DNA of 64,000 nt from Bettongia penicillata ogilbyi (GCA_023548195.1 JAJHZJ010000416.1:1632729-1696728), one strand, 5' to 3'. Positions 42,450-55,035 are shown, counted from the first letter of the stretch. The notes: a model not told the origin generated them from the sequence alone. Numbers and translations are program-made.

Positions 42450-43491
42450 TTTTATGTTTCCCTTGAGTCTTATATTTGGAAGTAATTTTTTAAATTTAGC
42501 TCTGGTGCTTTAATTAAGAATGCTTTAAAGTCCTCTATTCTGTTAAATTTACAACTTTTCCCCTGAATGATTATATTCAGTTTTGCTGGTTAGGTGATTC
42601 TTGGTTGTAATCCTAACTCCTTTGCCTTCCAGTATATCATATACCAAGCCCTCCAATTCTTTAATGTGGAAGCTACCAAATCCTGTGTTATCCTGATGCT
42701 AGTACCAGTACTTTCCCCTTGTTCTGTGAGCTCTGGAATTTGGCTATGATATTCCTGAGAGTTTTTATTTTAGGATCACTTTCAAGCTGTGATCTGTGGA
42801 TTCTTTCAATTTCTATTTTGGCCCCTGGTTCTAATATATCAGGGAAGTTTTCTTTGATACTTCCTTGAAAGATATTGTTCAGGCTTTATTTTTTTGGTGG
42901 CTTTTTAGTAGTCCAATAATTCTTATATTATCTCTCCTGGATCTATTTTGTATGTCAGTTGTTTTTCCAATGAGAAATTTCACATTTTCTCCTATTTATT
43001 TACTTTTTTGATTTTGTTTTATCACATCTTGATGTCTCATACAGTGAACCTTCATTTGTTCAATTCTAATTTTTTAAGGAATTATTTTATCTAGTGAGCT
43101 TCTGTAATTTTTCATTTAGCCAATTCTATTTAGTCAATAATTTTTAGTTATTTTCCTCACTAAATTTTTGCATATCTCTTCCCATGCTAGTGTCTCCTTT
43201 TTTTAATGGTTCTCTTGCATTATTCTCATTTCTTTTCCAAATTTTACTCCTATTTCTCTAATTTGCTTTTTTAAAATCCTTTTTTAAACTCTTATGGGAA
43301 TTCTTTTTTGGCCTGAGATCAAATTATATTTTTCTTTGAGGCTTCACATGTAGCCATTTTGACACTACTGTCCCTTTCTAAATTTATGCCTTGATTCTCC
43401 CTGTCACTGTAATAACTTTCTATAGTCAAGTGTTTTTTTTGGCTGATTGGGTTTTTTTCTCATTTTTTTCTGCCTTTTTGTGACTTGGCAT
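42450..43491 (-). pseudogene. L1 ORF1, degenerate
   Basis: The start codon at 43,491 opens MPSHKKAEKNEKK, a divergent counterpart of the HAL1 start MPRKGKKNK. The coiled-coil region (about 43,300-43,080) and the C-terminal domain near 42,600-42,500 are recognisable by alignment with HAL1, but stops occur throughout. Confidence 0.7.
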
Positions 43492-43660
43492 TTTATGTGA
43501 GAATTGGGCTCTTGTTCTGTACTATCCCAAGCTTTTTGTGCTAGAGCTCAGGGTCTTACTTCTGTCTTTCACTGGACTTTGGGGTTTAGCTGCTTGCTTC
43601 CCTTCCAATTCAAAATTCTAGCACATGAGCCCCCCCACCAATGTTCCTTTTTTTAAACCA

Positions 43661-44235
43661 AAACTACTAGAGTATCACTGAAACAAAACAAAAGACATCC
43701 AATTAAATAGCACAGTAAAATAAAGGACAAGAAAAATTCTCATATACAGTTGGGGATACACTTTTCCATAACTTACAACACCACCAATGAAATGGGGGAA
43801 CATGTACAAAGGAAATATGTGACAAGAGAAAACATACAGAAAAGGCATACATAAGAAGAACACATCTGTCCAAAGTTACACTTGTAGCAAGGGACACATG
43901 CAACCATGGGTCAATAGGGGTATCCTTGTTGGAACCCCTCTTTGCCTCTCTTTCTATATTTATTCTTTCTTCTTTTATTCCATTAAGTGATATAAGATTT
44001 TTCATTTGTTTGTTTATCTTATCCAGATGCTTTAAAGATGTCATCAGGTCATTAAATTCAGGGCTACACTTCTGGGTTCTTCTCTCCTCCACCCAGCCAT
44101 CTGTTGATTCTCTATAGCTAGATTGCTCTCTGCTGTCATCTTCTGGTCTTTACTTTAAGATGCTGCCAATTTTTGCATGTTTTCTATTCTTGTAAAGAAA
44201 AGGTTTTCAGTTCTGTTAGCACATAGCCTCAGGGC
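43661..44235 (-). other. Unclassified block beyond the L1 5' end
   Basis: Contains a 129-codon minus-strand frame (44,092-43,703) starting MEERRTQKCSPEFNDLMTSL with a Lys/Glu-rich first half and a Cys/Phe-rich second half. I recognise no domain. It may be more L1 5' UTR or another old element. Confidence 0.35.
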
Positions 44236-44290
44236 TATCTCACGTGTGTGTGGGTGTGTATGTGTGTGTGTGCACGTGTGCATATGTGTG
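44236..44290 (+). repeat. (TG)n microsatellite
   Basis: Impure TG tract. Confidence 0.85.
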
Positions 44291-44599
44291 ATTTTATACA
44301 CTAAAAACAGAGCTTTAAGATTCATTGAAGTTTAGGTCTGCCTTTTGAACTCTATTGATTCTGAGCTGACACTCTAGGTTCCCCCCTTTTTTTGACCTAG
44401 AATAAGAAAATCCTTTCAATTTTTTCTTTTCCTATGATGTAATTGTGATCCATGCCAATTACTACCCCAGGCATGTCTATGAACAAGACCGGATTTTCAG
44501 AGTAGAGCTAATGAAATGCTTTGAGCAACATCATTGCTCTGGTTAAGCTCATAATTCAGATCCATGAAGGCTAATGTTGGAAGGGAGTATAGAAGCCAT

Positions 44600-44795
44600 G
44601 GAATCATAGATTTAGAACTGAAAATGACCTTAGAGAGTATGTAATCCTATCCTCTTCTTTTAAGGATAAAGTAATCAAAGCTCAGAGAGATTAAGAGGTT
44701 TGCCCAGGGCCCCAAAGCTAGTTAAGTGTCACAAGGAGGGTTTGGATCCAGATTTCCAAGTTCAATCATTTCATGAAGTCCACCTGGTTAATTCT
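44600..44795 (-). mobile_element. CORE-SINE, CR1/L3-tail type
   Basis: Antisense tail 'aatcatagatttagaactga', then 'gctcagagagattaagaggt' and 'agggccccaaagctagttaa'. Confidence 0.75.
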
Positions 44796-45689
44796 AGTCA
44801 TCTACTTCCACATACTCAATACAGAAATCATCATTATCTAAAGACCACCACGGCAATAAACAGGAAGAGAAAAGAAGAAATTAAAGATTTATTTAAAGGG
44901 AAATTTTTTTATTGAAATAGTACTCAGCACTAATTATTTTGTTTTAATATTGTGTGGGAAATGAATTATTAAATGTCTCTAATGCACTTTGGACTTCTTA
45001 AAGAAAGATGTGATTCAAAAGCCAAATATTCATAATTACTTATAATAGGATTCACTACTGTCCTAAAGTAGCAAACAATATATACAGTGATTTAATGTCA
45101 TTTTTATAGTGTGGCAAATGCATTAATTCCCTGGTGGGATAAGCCAGACTAGCATCTGCTTTATGTTTGCAGAAATTTTAGCCAAAGGCATCACCAGGGA
45201 GCTTAGAAAAAAATAATCAATAAGATCCCTTAATGTCCCCACAGCTTTCAAAGCACTCTGTTCAACACTGAACATGGGATCGTTAGTGAACTCTGCCTTC
45301 TCATGCTCAGTGACTATTCTCCCTGCCTCCACTCTTCTTCCCTTCTCTTTTCCTCCCTCATCTTTACTCTCCTGCCCAAGCTCCTAGTACTTTACAAGAT
45401 TTTCAGGAAAGGAGAGAGGATGCATGGTGTTCAATCCTCCAATCTTACTAAATGTTCAAAGATTAGTCAGGCTTTATGAAAGCTTCCCTCGTTGATGTGA
45501 TTAGAAAGGTGCTGAGAAGAGCCTCAGCTTCCAAACACCCTTCTGCCACCAACTTAGTAAGTGTCCCTTGGGGAAATTTTACTTTCATTTAAAAATCTGG
45601 GAGTTTGGCATCGCAGCCAGGGATGGGTGGGTAAAGGTAAAGAACTATTCCATGTCCAGATCACAAAGGCATAGAGAAGGTATTGTTGG
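44796..45689. other. Unassigned sequence
   Basis: No gene or repeat recognised in about 0.9 kb. Confidence 0.4.
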
Positions 45690-45880
45690 GGATACCATGC
45701 TGAATCTGTAATCAGAGGATTTAGATTGAAATCTCAACTTTGTTACCGCTTCCTCTATGACTGTGGGCAAGTCACTTAATTTTTCTCAGTCTTGGTTTCC
45801 TCATTCATAAAATGAAAAGGGTCATACTAAATGATATCTAGGGTCCTTTTGAGCTCTAAATTTGTGATCTAGGAACTTTT
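45690..45880 (+). mobile_element. CORE-SINE with CR1/L3-like tail
   Basis: 'ctgtgggcaagtcacttaat', 'ttggtttcctcattcataaa' and the tail 'ggtccttttgagctctaaat...gtgatctagg'. Confidence 0.8.
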
Positions 45881-45905
45881 CTTGAATGCTGGAAATTTTT
45901 CCTCT

Positions 45906-45919
45906 AAAGATGTATTGCT
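45906..45919 (+). repeat. Left target-site duplication of L1
   Basis: aaagatgtattgct; 13/14 match to 46,852-46,865. Confidence 0.88.
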
Positions 45920-46851
45920 CTAAATCACTATTGATTAGAGAATTGCAAATCAAAACAGCTCTGAAGCACCACCTCACACCTCTTACAGTGGCTAATATGA
46001 CAGAAAAGGAAAACGACAAATGTTGGATTGGAATGTGGGAAATTGAGACACTGATGCATTGTTGATGGAGTTTCGAATTGATTCAAACATTCTGGAGAGC
46101 AATTGAGAGCTATGCCCACAGGGCTATAAAACTGTCAATATTGTTTGGCCTAGCAATACCACTATTAGGTCTGTATTCCAAAAAAATTAGGAAAAAAGAA
46201 AAGAAAAGGACCTACATGTACAAAATATTATAGAAGATCTTTTTGTGGTGGCAAAGAATTGGAAATTGAGGGGATGTCTACCAATTGGGGAATGAATGAC
46301 TGAACAAGGTGTGGTGTGTGATTGTTGTGGAAATATTATTATGCTATGAGGAATGAAAAGTAGGATGATTTCAGAAAAACCTGGAAAGACTTACATGAAC
46401 TGATGACAAAGTGAAATAAGCAGAAGTAGGAGAACATTGTACAAAATAATAACAATATTGTATGATGATGAGCTGTGAATTACTTAGCTATTTTAAGCAA
46501 TGAAATGATACAATCAGTTTCTAAAGGAGTTATGATGAAAAATGAGGTCCACCTCCAGAGAAAGAACTGACAGAGTCAGAACACAAATCAAAGCATACTT
46601 TCCAACACTTTCTTTGTTTTTCTTATTTGGTTGGTTTTTATTTTTTTGGTCTGTGTTTTCTTTCACAACATAACTAAAATGGAAATATGTTTTGCATAAG
46701 TGCACATGTGTAATCCATGTGAAACTGCTATGTCAGGGAAAGAGGAGGAAAAGGAGAGACAGAATTTGGAACTCAAAATTTTAAAAACAAACAAACGTTA
46801 ATAATTGTTCTTACATGTAATTGGGGGAAAATAAAATATTAAACAAAAAAT
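45920..46851 (+). mobile_element. 5'-truncated L1 with target-site duplication
   Basis: Starts in the ORF2 end ('taaatcactattgattagag', 'attctggagagcaattgaga') and runs through the 3' UTR ('cctccagagaaagaactgac', 'ggaactcaaaattttaaaaa') to an A-rich end near 46,850. This is the clearest L1 3' end here and the reference for the antisense pieces at 22,460, 47,350 and 60,690. Confidence 0.92.
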
Positions 46852-46865
46852 AAAGATATATTGCT
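46852..46865 (+). repeat. Right target-site duplication of L1
   Basis: aaagatatattgct; partner of 45,906-45,919. Confidence 0.88.
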
Positions 46866-47349
46866 TTGGATGAATAAATTGTAGCCATTTCAAGATGCGA
46901 ATTTGTACTGGTATTTGCACTCAGTTGTTATTTGGCAGAGTGAATTTATTTATCAGACCTTTTTCAGGGAGACAGACAACTAGGAGTAGCAATAATTGGA
47001 TGGGGGGGAAGAGGTAGGTCAAGTTTGAGGTTAGAAGGAGAAGGGGTGGAGGAGAATTCCAGAGTCCAGGCGTCACCCAAGAAAGACACACCTAAGTGAG
47101 ACCCTACAGTAACTTGGGTAACTAGAAAATTACATGAAAGCACAGGGTATTAGAAAGAAGGCAATCACAATGTAGGGAGGAAGGATCAGAAAAGGAGAAC
47201 AGAAGATACCAAAGACAAACTTCCCTGATTCACAGGTTTTCAGAAACCCAGTTGTGCCTGGAGACCCTGCTACCAGGCACTCCCGGCTTTCAGTGACATT
47301 TGGCCTTTTGTGTGGCCAGTTCACATTTCCACTGTCATCTGATTTACTT
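46866..47349. other. Unassigned sequence
   Basis: Nothing recognised. Confidence 0.4.
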
Positions 47350-47760
47350 TGACTTCTTTTTTAAAAAAAAAAAATTATTTGTTTGTTTCCAATTTTCAAC
47401 AATCACTTCCCTAAGTTTTAAATTTTCTTCCCCTTCCTCCCCCCTCCCTCCCCAAGACAGCATGCAATCTTATATGGACTCTACGCAAATATTCTTATTA
47501 AACACATTTTCACATTGGTTGTGTTGCATAGAAGAACTGAAATGAATGGGAGACACCATGAAAAAAATGAAACAAACCAAAACATAACAAAAGAGAAAAT
47601 AGTCTGCTTCATTCTGTATTCTGACTCCATAGTTCTTTCTCTGGGTGTGGATGGCATTTTGCATCATGAGTCCATTGGAAATGTTTTAGGTCCTTGCCTT
47701 ATTTTACTTTAACTTCTTTACCACCATTGAGGGACGTCAGTAACACTGGAATAAGTCATG
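47350..47760 (-). mobile_element. L1 3' UTR fragment
   Basis: 'taagttttaaattttcttcc', a C-rich block, 'agacagcatgcaatcttata' and 'ccatagttctttctctgggt' are the antisense L1 3' UTR order (compare 60,730-61,010). Confidence 0.8.
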
Positions 47761-48784
47761 ACTAAGCAGCCACAAGATATCTCCCGTGTTGCATTTACTC
47801 CACAGGCCAAGTGCCCTGGTGAGATACATGGATGCCATGCTTCCTCTGCAAGGGCAGAGGAATTTCCAGGACCTCAGACTTTGAAGCAGCATCAGTCTCC
47901 CCAAAGCAGCCTTAATATGTGAGCCATTGCTTTCTGAGACATATGGCAGCTGTTGAAAGAGGCTCAGAATTATAAAACACTGTCCTCACTGCCTAGAAGC
48001 ATCCTATGGTGCCTTTTTCAGTGTAAACTTCAAAAGAGTGGCAGGAGTGAAATCTACAGAAGAACCAATCTCAACATCTCTGTCCCTCCCTCAGCCTCAC
48101 AGGAATTGCCCTAGGGCTCTAAGCACAAGTTCCACCTGTGAGCTATCCACATTCATCAGACCCTGCAGAAAGCATGAGAACAAACCGCTTTTCTAGGCTT
48201 GGAACTCACCAACCAACTCACTGATGTTGCCTTTGATAACTCCCTCAGCTCCTGGACTATGAACTCCATCTGCTTAGAGGTTCATCATCCTCCTGTCTGA
48301 GGTTGCTGTGGTTGATCTACCCAAACTTGACTGTGCTATCTCACATGTAGACTTAAATCTTCATAGTTAGATGAGATCCTGGAGGTCATCAGTCTGAGCT
48401 AGATTAGAAAGTTGACAAGAAATTCAGATGGGATGAAGGATCTGAACTAGTCAGAGAGCATATTTCACTTTTAATATTCTGAGCCATATTCTATTTCTTC
48501 CCTTAGATTAACTTAGAACCTAATCAGTGAAGAATCAATTCACACTCTTTAACTGGGCTGCCTCAGTGGGAATTTGGTTGTGAGTAAAGGCAATCACAGG
48601 CTCTGAAGCCTCTTAGCAAAGTGCTATATCTCCAAGGTGCCAAAGAGAAATGGATATAGCTGAGCTGGTGGATAAGTCAAATATTGCACTTATCTAAAAA
48701 TAATCAACTTAATAATAATTTACTTTCTTAAAGAAGGCAGCACTCTAGCTACACAAAGAGCCTTATGTGCCTAGTTAAGATAGC
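47761..48784. other. Unassigned sequence, about 1 kb
   Basis: No transposon signature and no convincing coding frame. Candidate single-copy host DNA. Confidence 0.45.
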
Positions 48785-49060
48785 AGTTAGTTAACAAGCA
48801 TTTATTAAGCACTTACTAGTTCCAGACACTAGAATATACATACAAGTAAAGCAAATAATAGTCCCTGACCTCAAGGAGCTTATATTCCAATGAGAAGATA
48901 ACAAATAAAAGGAAACTGAAAAGGAGACTGGGAGAATGTACCCAGCACAGGGGCATGATGGAGAAAACCAGAGCAATGGGGAAATGAAGAGACAGCCTGG
49001 GCACCTTCCTTGAATAGAGTTTTGGAAGGAGCCTTCTAATCAGAGAGAGGAGCCCCAAGA
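48785..49060 (-). mobile_element. L2 3' fragment
   Basis: 'agcatttattaagcacttac' and 'ctcaaggagcttatattcca' are the antisense L2 3' UTR signature. The rest is weaker. Confidence 0.65.
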
Positions 49061-49664
49061 GCATAGGGTTGTCAGAGGTCTGAGTTTCAGGACTTTCTTC
49101 TGAATGAATTTCAGAGTGTATTCAACAACTAGTCCAGTTTTGACCAGGAAAAATTAGTGGAAGGGAGAGAAACATGAAAGGATAGGGGATCAGCAAGTAT
49201 CTGAAATGTTTATAAAGGTTAGTGGGACAGAGTTGTGGTATAAAAGAGAGAAGGAAGGAGTGCATTAAGGTCAGAAAAAAAAAAAGAGGAAGCTGTGATC
49301 ACAGAAGCTGAGTGTAACCTAACTTCACAATTTTACTTTAGGTGAATCAATCATTTTTTGTTCTGAGTGACTCCCAAAACTTTTTCTGAAAGTTTTATAC
49401 AGATTTTTCTTTCTCCTTATAATTAATATGTGGTAAGGTTTGGAGATTTAGGGTAGGAAATGAAACCAATGTAAGATAGCCTTACTCTTCTGACTCACCC
49501 GACTCACCCCTCACCTAGAAAGCAGGCAGGCATGTTCTTTCCATATCACACCCTTTTCTCTGTTCATTATAGAGACTTGAACATGTGGCTTTTCTTTGAT
49601 CCACACTTGGGACATTTTTAATAATGGGTTTCCATGAGTGGCATTTGCTCCCTCCTTATTTCTA
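49061..49664. other. Unassigned sequence
   Basis: Nothing recognised apart from an A12 run near 49,279. Confidence 0.4.
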
Positions 49665-49940
49665 TTTCCTGGCTTCACAGACTTCCTTACATCCTAACTA
49701 AAATCCCATCTTCTATAAAAAGTTTTTCCTGCCTCCCCTTAATGTTGGTGCCTTACCTCTGTTAATCATCTCCAACTTACACTGTGGCTCTTTCTTTGCA
49801 TGTTATCTTCCCCCACTGTATAGTGAGCTTCTTGAGAGTAGAGATTGGCTTTTACCTTTTTTCATATTCCCTATGCACAACAAAGTGCCTGACACGTAAT
49901 AGTTGCTTAATAAATGGTTATTGACTGATTGTTCTTTACA
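49665..49940 (+). mobile_element. L2 LINE 3' end
   Basis: 'actaaaatcccatcttctat', 'gcctccccttaatgttggtg', 'tgagcttcttgagagtagag' and 'tagttgcttaataaatggtt' form the complete L2 3' UTR order to the terminus. Confidence 0.88.
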
Positions 49941-51034
49941 GAGGGGCAAATGTATACTGGGTGAATTGTACGTCTTTATAGTTATCCACTGATGCTTTCT
50001 ATAACACTCCTCCCTCCATGTGATTAACCTATAGAGATATGAATCACAAAGAAATTGTTATTGAGCATACTTGTTATATGAAATGAAATCAAGAAACAAA
50101 AACAATTTAAAGAAATGGAGAAAATAAAGAAACGATCTCTTCTCATCGGGACCTGGGAAAGGGGCTCTCTAAGGGATAGTCACAGTCAGCACGCTCCAGT
50201 TTCAGAATTGAAATCACAAAATGCTTGCAGAGGTTTTTCTATCCCTCTCTGTGGCCAACATTGTGCTACCATTTCAGTACTGCTGACAGCTGCTCTGAAC
50301 CCCAGCCACAGTCTTGTACTCTCTTTCTCTGCCACAGTCTCAAAGTTCGCAGTAATCTCATTCCCTTCCAGGGCAAAAGAGAAAACGTTGTCTGTCCAAC
50401 AGAGCTCATGGTCAGGTTGCAGACTTTTTCCTTGCTCACCAGGAAATCTATCCAAGTACCCCTCTGTATCCCCTTCCCAACTAAGACTGCTTTCATACAG
50501 AGGAGAATGATTTCTAGTATTTTTAATATGAAATGTCTCTATAATCCAAATTTCCTCACAACTCAAAAAATATTACACTGCTTAGTCCTTGGGCCCAGAA
50601 GAACGGCTTGTAGGAAGAAAAAAAAAGATGAATTTCTGATTTTTCTAAAAAAGGATAATGACTAAGAACTTGTCTGCAGATTTTTGCTAAGTAATAGAAA
50701 AATTAATTGCTGTGGCCTGGAATCTTTCTCCACTGCAGCTCTGAAGGCTAGGAACATTTGTCTTCTCTTTGTAGAGTGCTTAGCACATCACCTGCTTAGC
50801 AGGAGCTGGGCAAATGAAAACAATGTTTCCCTCTGGCACCAAAGACTGCTCTATGGTGACTACTGGACACCAGTGTGGAGGGGGAAAGACTCTGTCAAAA
50901 GTTATGTTGCCACCAAACTTACCATAGACTTGGGTCTTAGAATATTTGTAATGTCTCTTTCTCCTTTAGAATACTATGATTCTAGATTGCAATATTTAAG
51001 TAGATTAGTTATGAAACAAAATGACAAATCATCA
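49941..51034. other. Unassigned sequence with overlapping open frames
   Basis: In 50,115-50,665 frames of 116-146 codons are open on both strands, and the composition is less AT-biased than the surroundings. I recognise no domain, splice pattern or family in any frame. Confidence 0.4.
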
Positions 51035-51145
51035 TAGCACATACTTTAGAGTTTATAAAGCTCTTCCCTCATCCAAATCCTATTCCACAGATAATGCAAG
51101 AAACATCATCTCCATTTTACAGATGAAGAAACTGACACCCACCCC
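51035..51145 (-). mobile_element. MIR-like fragment
   Basis: 'atactttagagtttataaag' and 'tctccattttacagatgaag' are the antisense MIR 3' part. Confidence 0.7.
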
Positions 51146-51184
51146 AATAGATATGAACAAAGGGTATGGGCATAGGAAGTTCTC

Positions 51185-52040
51185 AAATTAAAAAGTGCAA
51201 GTTGTCAACATCCATATAAAAAAGTGTTTCAAATTATTCATAAGAGAAATGCAAATTAACTCAACTCTGTGCTTCTATTTCATCAGACTGTCAAAGATGA
51301 CAAAAAAAAGAAAACAGTAATTGTTAGGGGGAGGTTTGGAGGTGAATGAGCATACTAATGCACTATTGGTGGAACTGTGAATTGGTTCAATGATAATGGA
51401 AAACAATTTAGAAATATGCCCTCCAAAGTCACTAAAGTGTACACATCCTTTGATCTAGCAAGGATACTATTAGGCAGTGTGCTCTGAGGAGGTCAAAGGC
51501 AGAGGGAAAGGAACATTAGGGACAATACTTCTTGTGATAGCAAAGAACTGAAAAAAAAAAAAAAAACCAGGGGCCCATCTAAGGGAGAATGAATAAATAC
51601 ATTGTGGGATAAGGAAGGGAATACAGAACCATAAAAAATGATAAATATAATAGATTCCAAGAAATATGGAAAGACTTGAATGGAATAAAATTAGCAGACT
51701 CATGGGAACAATTTACCTGACTCCACAATAATAACGTAAGGGGAAACAACTACAACTGTAAAATAAAGAATTTAAGACTTTGACCAAAACAATGACCTGT
51801 CATGCTTCAAAATTGGATGATTGCTCTGCTGATCTCTTGGCAGAGAGCTAATGGCACAGAGTTACAGAAGAGGACCTGCATCCCCAGATATAGCCGTGGC
51901 ATTGATTTGTTTTGCCTGACTACAGACATTTGTCAAAAGGAAGGGCTTTTACTTCAGAAGGAGGAGAGGGGAACTTAGTGGGTACTGATATCTATATTTT
52001 TAAAATGAAACATTAATAGAACATTTTTAAATGCACAGAA
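51185..52040 (+). mobile_element. Older L1 3' segment
   Basis: 'aagagaaatgcaaattaact', 'actattggtggaactgtgaa' and 'ctgattgctctgct'-like sequence near 51,820 follow the L1 ORF2-end and 3' UTR order, but the 3' UTR differs from that at 45,920, so an older subfamily. An internal A17 run sits at about 51,550. Confidence 0.75.
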
Positions 52041-52685
52041 AATAGTTCAGAAAGGGTATAATTGTCACAATATTTAAAACAATAAATTGTATCAGAAGTT
52101 CAGAGTTTCTTGTGTAGACTTTTTTCCTGTTTTTGTATAGCAAAATATTTGGTGATTTTTGCTAAGTTCACAAAAATAATTTCAGATGCTGATGTTCAAA
52201 GAGATAAATAATAGCATTATAAATAACACAGCTAATACATTTATTTTAAATAAATAAGGTATTTATTGCATTTTATATATGATATTTATTTATTATTAAA
52301 TTTATTTTTAAATAATAAAAACACGACTCAAACTCAAGTATTCTGATTTCCAGTCTGGCGCTCTTTCCGCCGTGTCACACTTCCATATATGATCTACATC
52401 TAATGTACATATCATCTCTCATATGTACTTGATATAATGAGTTACAAATGTGGCAGAACCACAAGGCTTCCTCTTCTAAGCCTAAAGGAATTCATGCTTC
52501 CTTCCCTCTTCTCTAAGATATATTGCTAAATTAATTAAATTAATAAATAAACCTAGCCATTAATAAATAAATTAAATAAACCTAGTCATTTCTCCAAGGG
52601 GAAATATTAGTGAACTGAGAAATATTAGAGAAGACAATGGGGTACTTCCCTGATCCCCCCAAATTTTTGAGGTTGCTAATGAAAT
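52041..52685. other. AT-rich sequence with a SINE scrap
   Basis: TTTA/TAAATA-rich low complexity around 52,240-52,320. A CORE-SINE head remnant ('caagtattctgatttccagt') lies at about 52,325-52,385 on the minus strand. Confidence 0.5.
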
Positions 52686-52882
52686 CTGAGTTCAGAATTG
52701 GACTCAAACACTTACTAGCAGTGTGACCCTGGGCAAATCACTTTACCCTGTTTGCCTCAGTTTCTTCATCTGTAAAATGAGCTGGAGAAGAAAATGGTAA
52801 ACCACTCCAGGACCTTGGCCAAGAAAACTCCAAATGGGGTTACTAAAAGTCAGACATCATTGAAACATCTGAACAACCACAA
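52686..52882 (+). mobile_element. RTE-tailed CORE-SINE, 5'-truncated
   Basis: 'agtgtgaccctgggcaaatc', 'tgtaaaatgagctggagaag', 'ccaagaaaactccaaatggg' and the tail 'agtcagacatcattgaaaca'. Confidence 0.9.
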
Positions 52883-53439
52883 ATTGATAAATGAACCAAC
52901 CAGATGCATTGGAAGAGAGATGATACAAATTATCAAACATCATCATTGGCCAGCATGGAACTGGGAAAAAAAGTACACATCACTCCTTTTCTTCAATCTT
53001 TGACCTTTGAGGTTTATACCTAGGAATGGTGTTCCTGTTCAAAGTTTTGTAAATTTTTTGATCTACTCCTAAAAGTCCATATTTGCATCACCAACATTCT
53101 TCCCCTTTTATGTTATATGATTATGAATCATGAAACAGCAGAATCTTAAAAAAAGTTCTGAAGGTAAATAAATCGATAATTTAAAAGATCTACAAAGGAT
53201 ATGACTGAGGCATAACATATCACCAATGTTGACTTGTTCACTAGAGATGGCACAAAAGCAAACTTTAAGGAGAAATATGATGATTAAGGAGATGAAACAA
53301 TCACATACTGAGAAAAGGAATACTACAAACTAGCAATCCACACTTACAGCCACATGATCTTAATAAAACACCTGGTATATAGGATATTTCCTCTGTGAGG
53401 GATTTATGGAATGGTATGTACAAGAATATCTGGGGAATC

Positions 53440-54090
53440 GCTGGAACATAAGAACATAATGGAATATTATTGTGCAGCTAAAAATGTTGAGATTTAGGAA
53501 TTCAGAGAAATTGGGAAGATTCATATGAACTTATAGAATGAAGAAAACAAAACCAGAAAAGCAACATACAAATTACTCCAATAATAATCATGATAATATA
53601 ACATTTTGTATAGTGTTTTAAGGGTTGCAAACATGTTAACTACTTTGATCTTTACAGCAACTGTGGGAGGTAGATGCTATTAGCCCCATTTTACAGATGA
53701 ATAAATTCAGATACAGAAGTTAAATGACTTTCCCAGAGTCACACAGCTAAAACTATCTGAGGTAGGATTCAAAGTCAAGTTATTCCAGTTCCAAGTCTAA
53801 CACTCCACCCAGTATGCCTCCTTGGTATACAATAAAGAATACAAACTCTAAGCAATTCTAATAACCCATCTTTGTCCTGAAGATTGGATAATGCATCACC
53901 CCCTCTCTCCTGTTAGCAGAGAGGTTGGGGATTCTAGTGGGCAGAATATTTCCTACATTGTCAGTTGTGTTGCTGTTTTGATGGTAGTTATTTACTGTAT
54001 TTATTTATTACAAGAGAGTATAATTGGGGGTCAGGGGATTCAGAAATGACTGAGATATTTTTAGAAAAAGAATCAATAAATGTTTTTTTT
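53440..54090 (+). mobile_element. Old L1 3' segment split by a MIR
   Basis: 'aatggaatattattgtgcag' and 'attgggaagattcatatgaa' (ORF2 end), then the MIR at 53,600-53,830, then 3' UTR sequence near 53,870-54,080 parallel to 51,790-52,010. Confidence 0.65.
53600..53830 (-). mobile_element. MIR-like CORE-SINE
   Basis: 'gtgttttaagggttgcaaac', 'ccccattttacagatgaata' and 'agagtcacacagctaaaact', in antisense order. Confidence 0.88.
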
Positions 54091-54219
54091 TAAAAAGATA
54101 AAATTAGAAAGGTAGATTGGGGCCAGATTGGAGATAATGCATTTAAGAGTCTGATCTTTAGTTTTCAGTAAGTGGGGAGTCATCTCTCTCTCTTTCTCTT
54201 TCCCTCTCACTCTTTCATA

Positions 54220-54258
54220 TGTACATATAGACACACACACGTATATATATTGTGTTAT
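54220..54258 (+). repeat. CA/TA-rich microsatellite
   Basis: Short acacac and tatata tracts. Confidence 0.7.
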
Positions 54259-54614
54259 ATATACATACTATATGGAGTAGTACATAGTGAGTACTTGATA
54301 AATGCTTAGCTGATTGACTTACTGATTGACTCTCAAAGTCTAATGGGAGACAAGTAAATAAGTATGTACAAACAAGCTATGTACAAGAAAAATGGGAGCT
54401 AATTAACAGAAGGAAGACACTAGCATAAAGGGGGATCAGGAAAGGCTTCTTGCAGAAGCTCTGATTTCAGCTGAGAATTGAAGGAAGCCATGGAAACCAA
54501 GAGGCAGAAAGGAGGAGAGAGCAAGTTTCACCTCGTGGTGAAAATGCCTGGAGTCCAGAGATGGAGTGTCTTGTGTGAGAAACAGCAAGGAGGTCAATGT
54601 TACCGGATCATGGA

Positions 54615-54815
54615 TCACAAAGGACCTGGGGGGAGGAATAGGGGAGGGACATTGTAAGGTGTAAGAAGACTGGAAAGGTAGAAAGGGAACAAGTGATGAA
54701 GGACATTACAAGCCAAATAGAGGACTTTATATTTGATCCTGGAGGTAACAGGGAGCCACTGGACTTGATTGAATAGAAGGATGGCATGGTCAGACTTGCA
54801 CTTTAGGAAGATCAA
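54615..54815 (-). pseudogene. L2 ORF2 C-terminal remnant
   Basis: The open minus frame includes VQWLPVTSRIKYKVLYLACN and LFPFYLSSLLTPY, matching the CR1/L2 block HWLPVxxRIxFKxxxLxxKxLxxLxPxYLxxLLxPY that follows the RT domain. The frame is lost on either side. Confidence 0.85.
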
Positions 54816-55035
54816 TTTTGATAACAGATGGAGGATGAGCTACTTTCCATCCTCCAGGGGGAGAAAGCTGAGGCAGGGAGACTAACAGAAAAGCTATTTC
54901 GATAGTCCAGGCATGAAGCAATGAGGACTTGTACCAGGTGGTGAGTGTGTTAGAGGAGAAAAGAGGGCACATAGGAGAGAAGTTGTGAAGGTAGAAAGGA
55001 CTTTAAAATTGGTAGGGTTATGGGGCAGTCCAAGA

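Larger units (their letters stand above)
38120..43660 (-). mobile_element. Nearly full-length L1
   Basis: Read on minus: a 5' UTR piece (43,660-43,492), ORF1 from 43,491, inter-ORF spacer (about 42,450-41,990), ORF2 endonuclease and RT, and 3' UTR to about 38,120. Order and spacing match an intact L1 of 5.5 kb. All frames are broken. Its inter-ORF spacer is clearly related to the sequence just after ORF1 in the HAL1 copies ('gatataaacagtttaactt' against 'gaatgtaaacagttcactt'), linking HAL1 to an L1 ancestor. No flanking duplication found, so ends are approximate. Confidence 0.85.

Noticed and set aside
43703..44092. Retroviral gag- or pol-like protein
   Set aside because: I could not see any conserved retroviral motif (no zinc knuckle, protease or RT signature), so no viral assignment is made.
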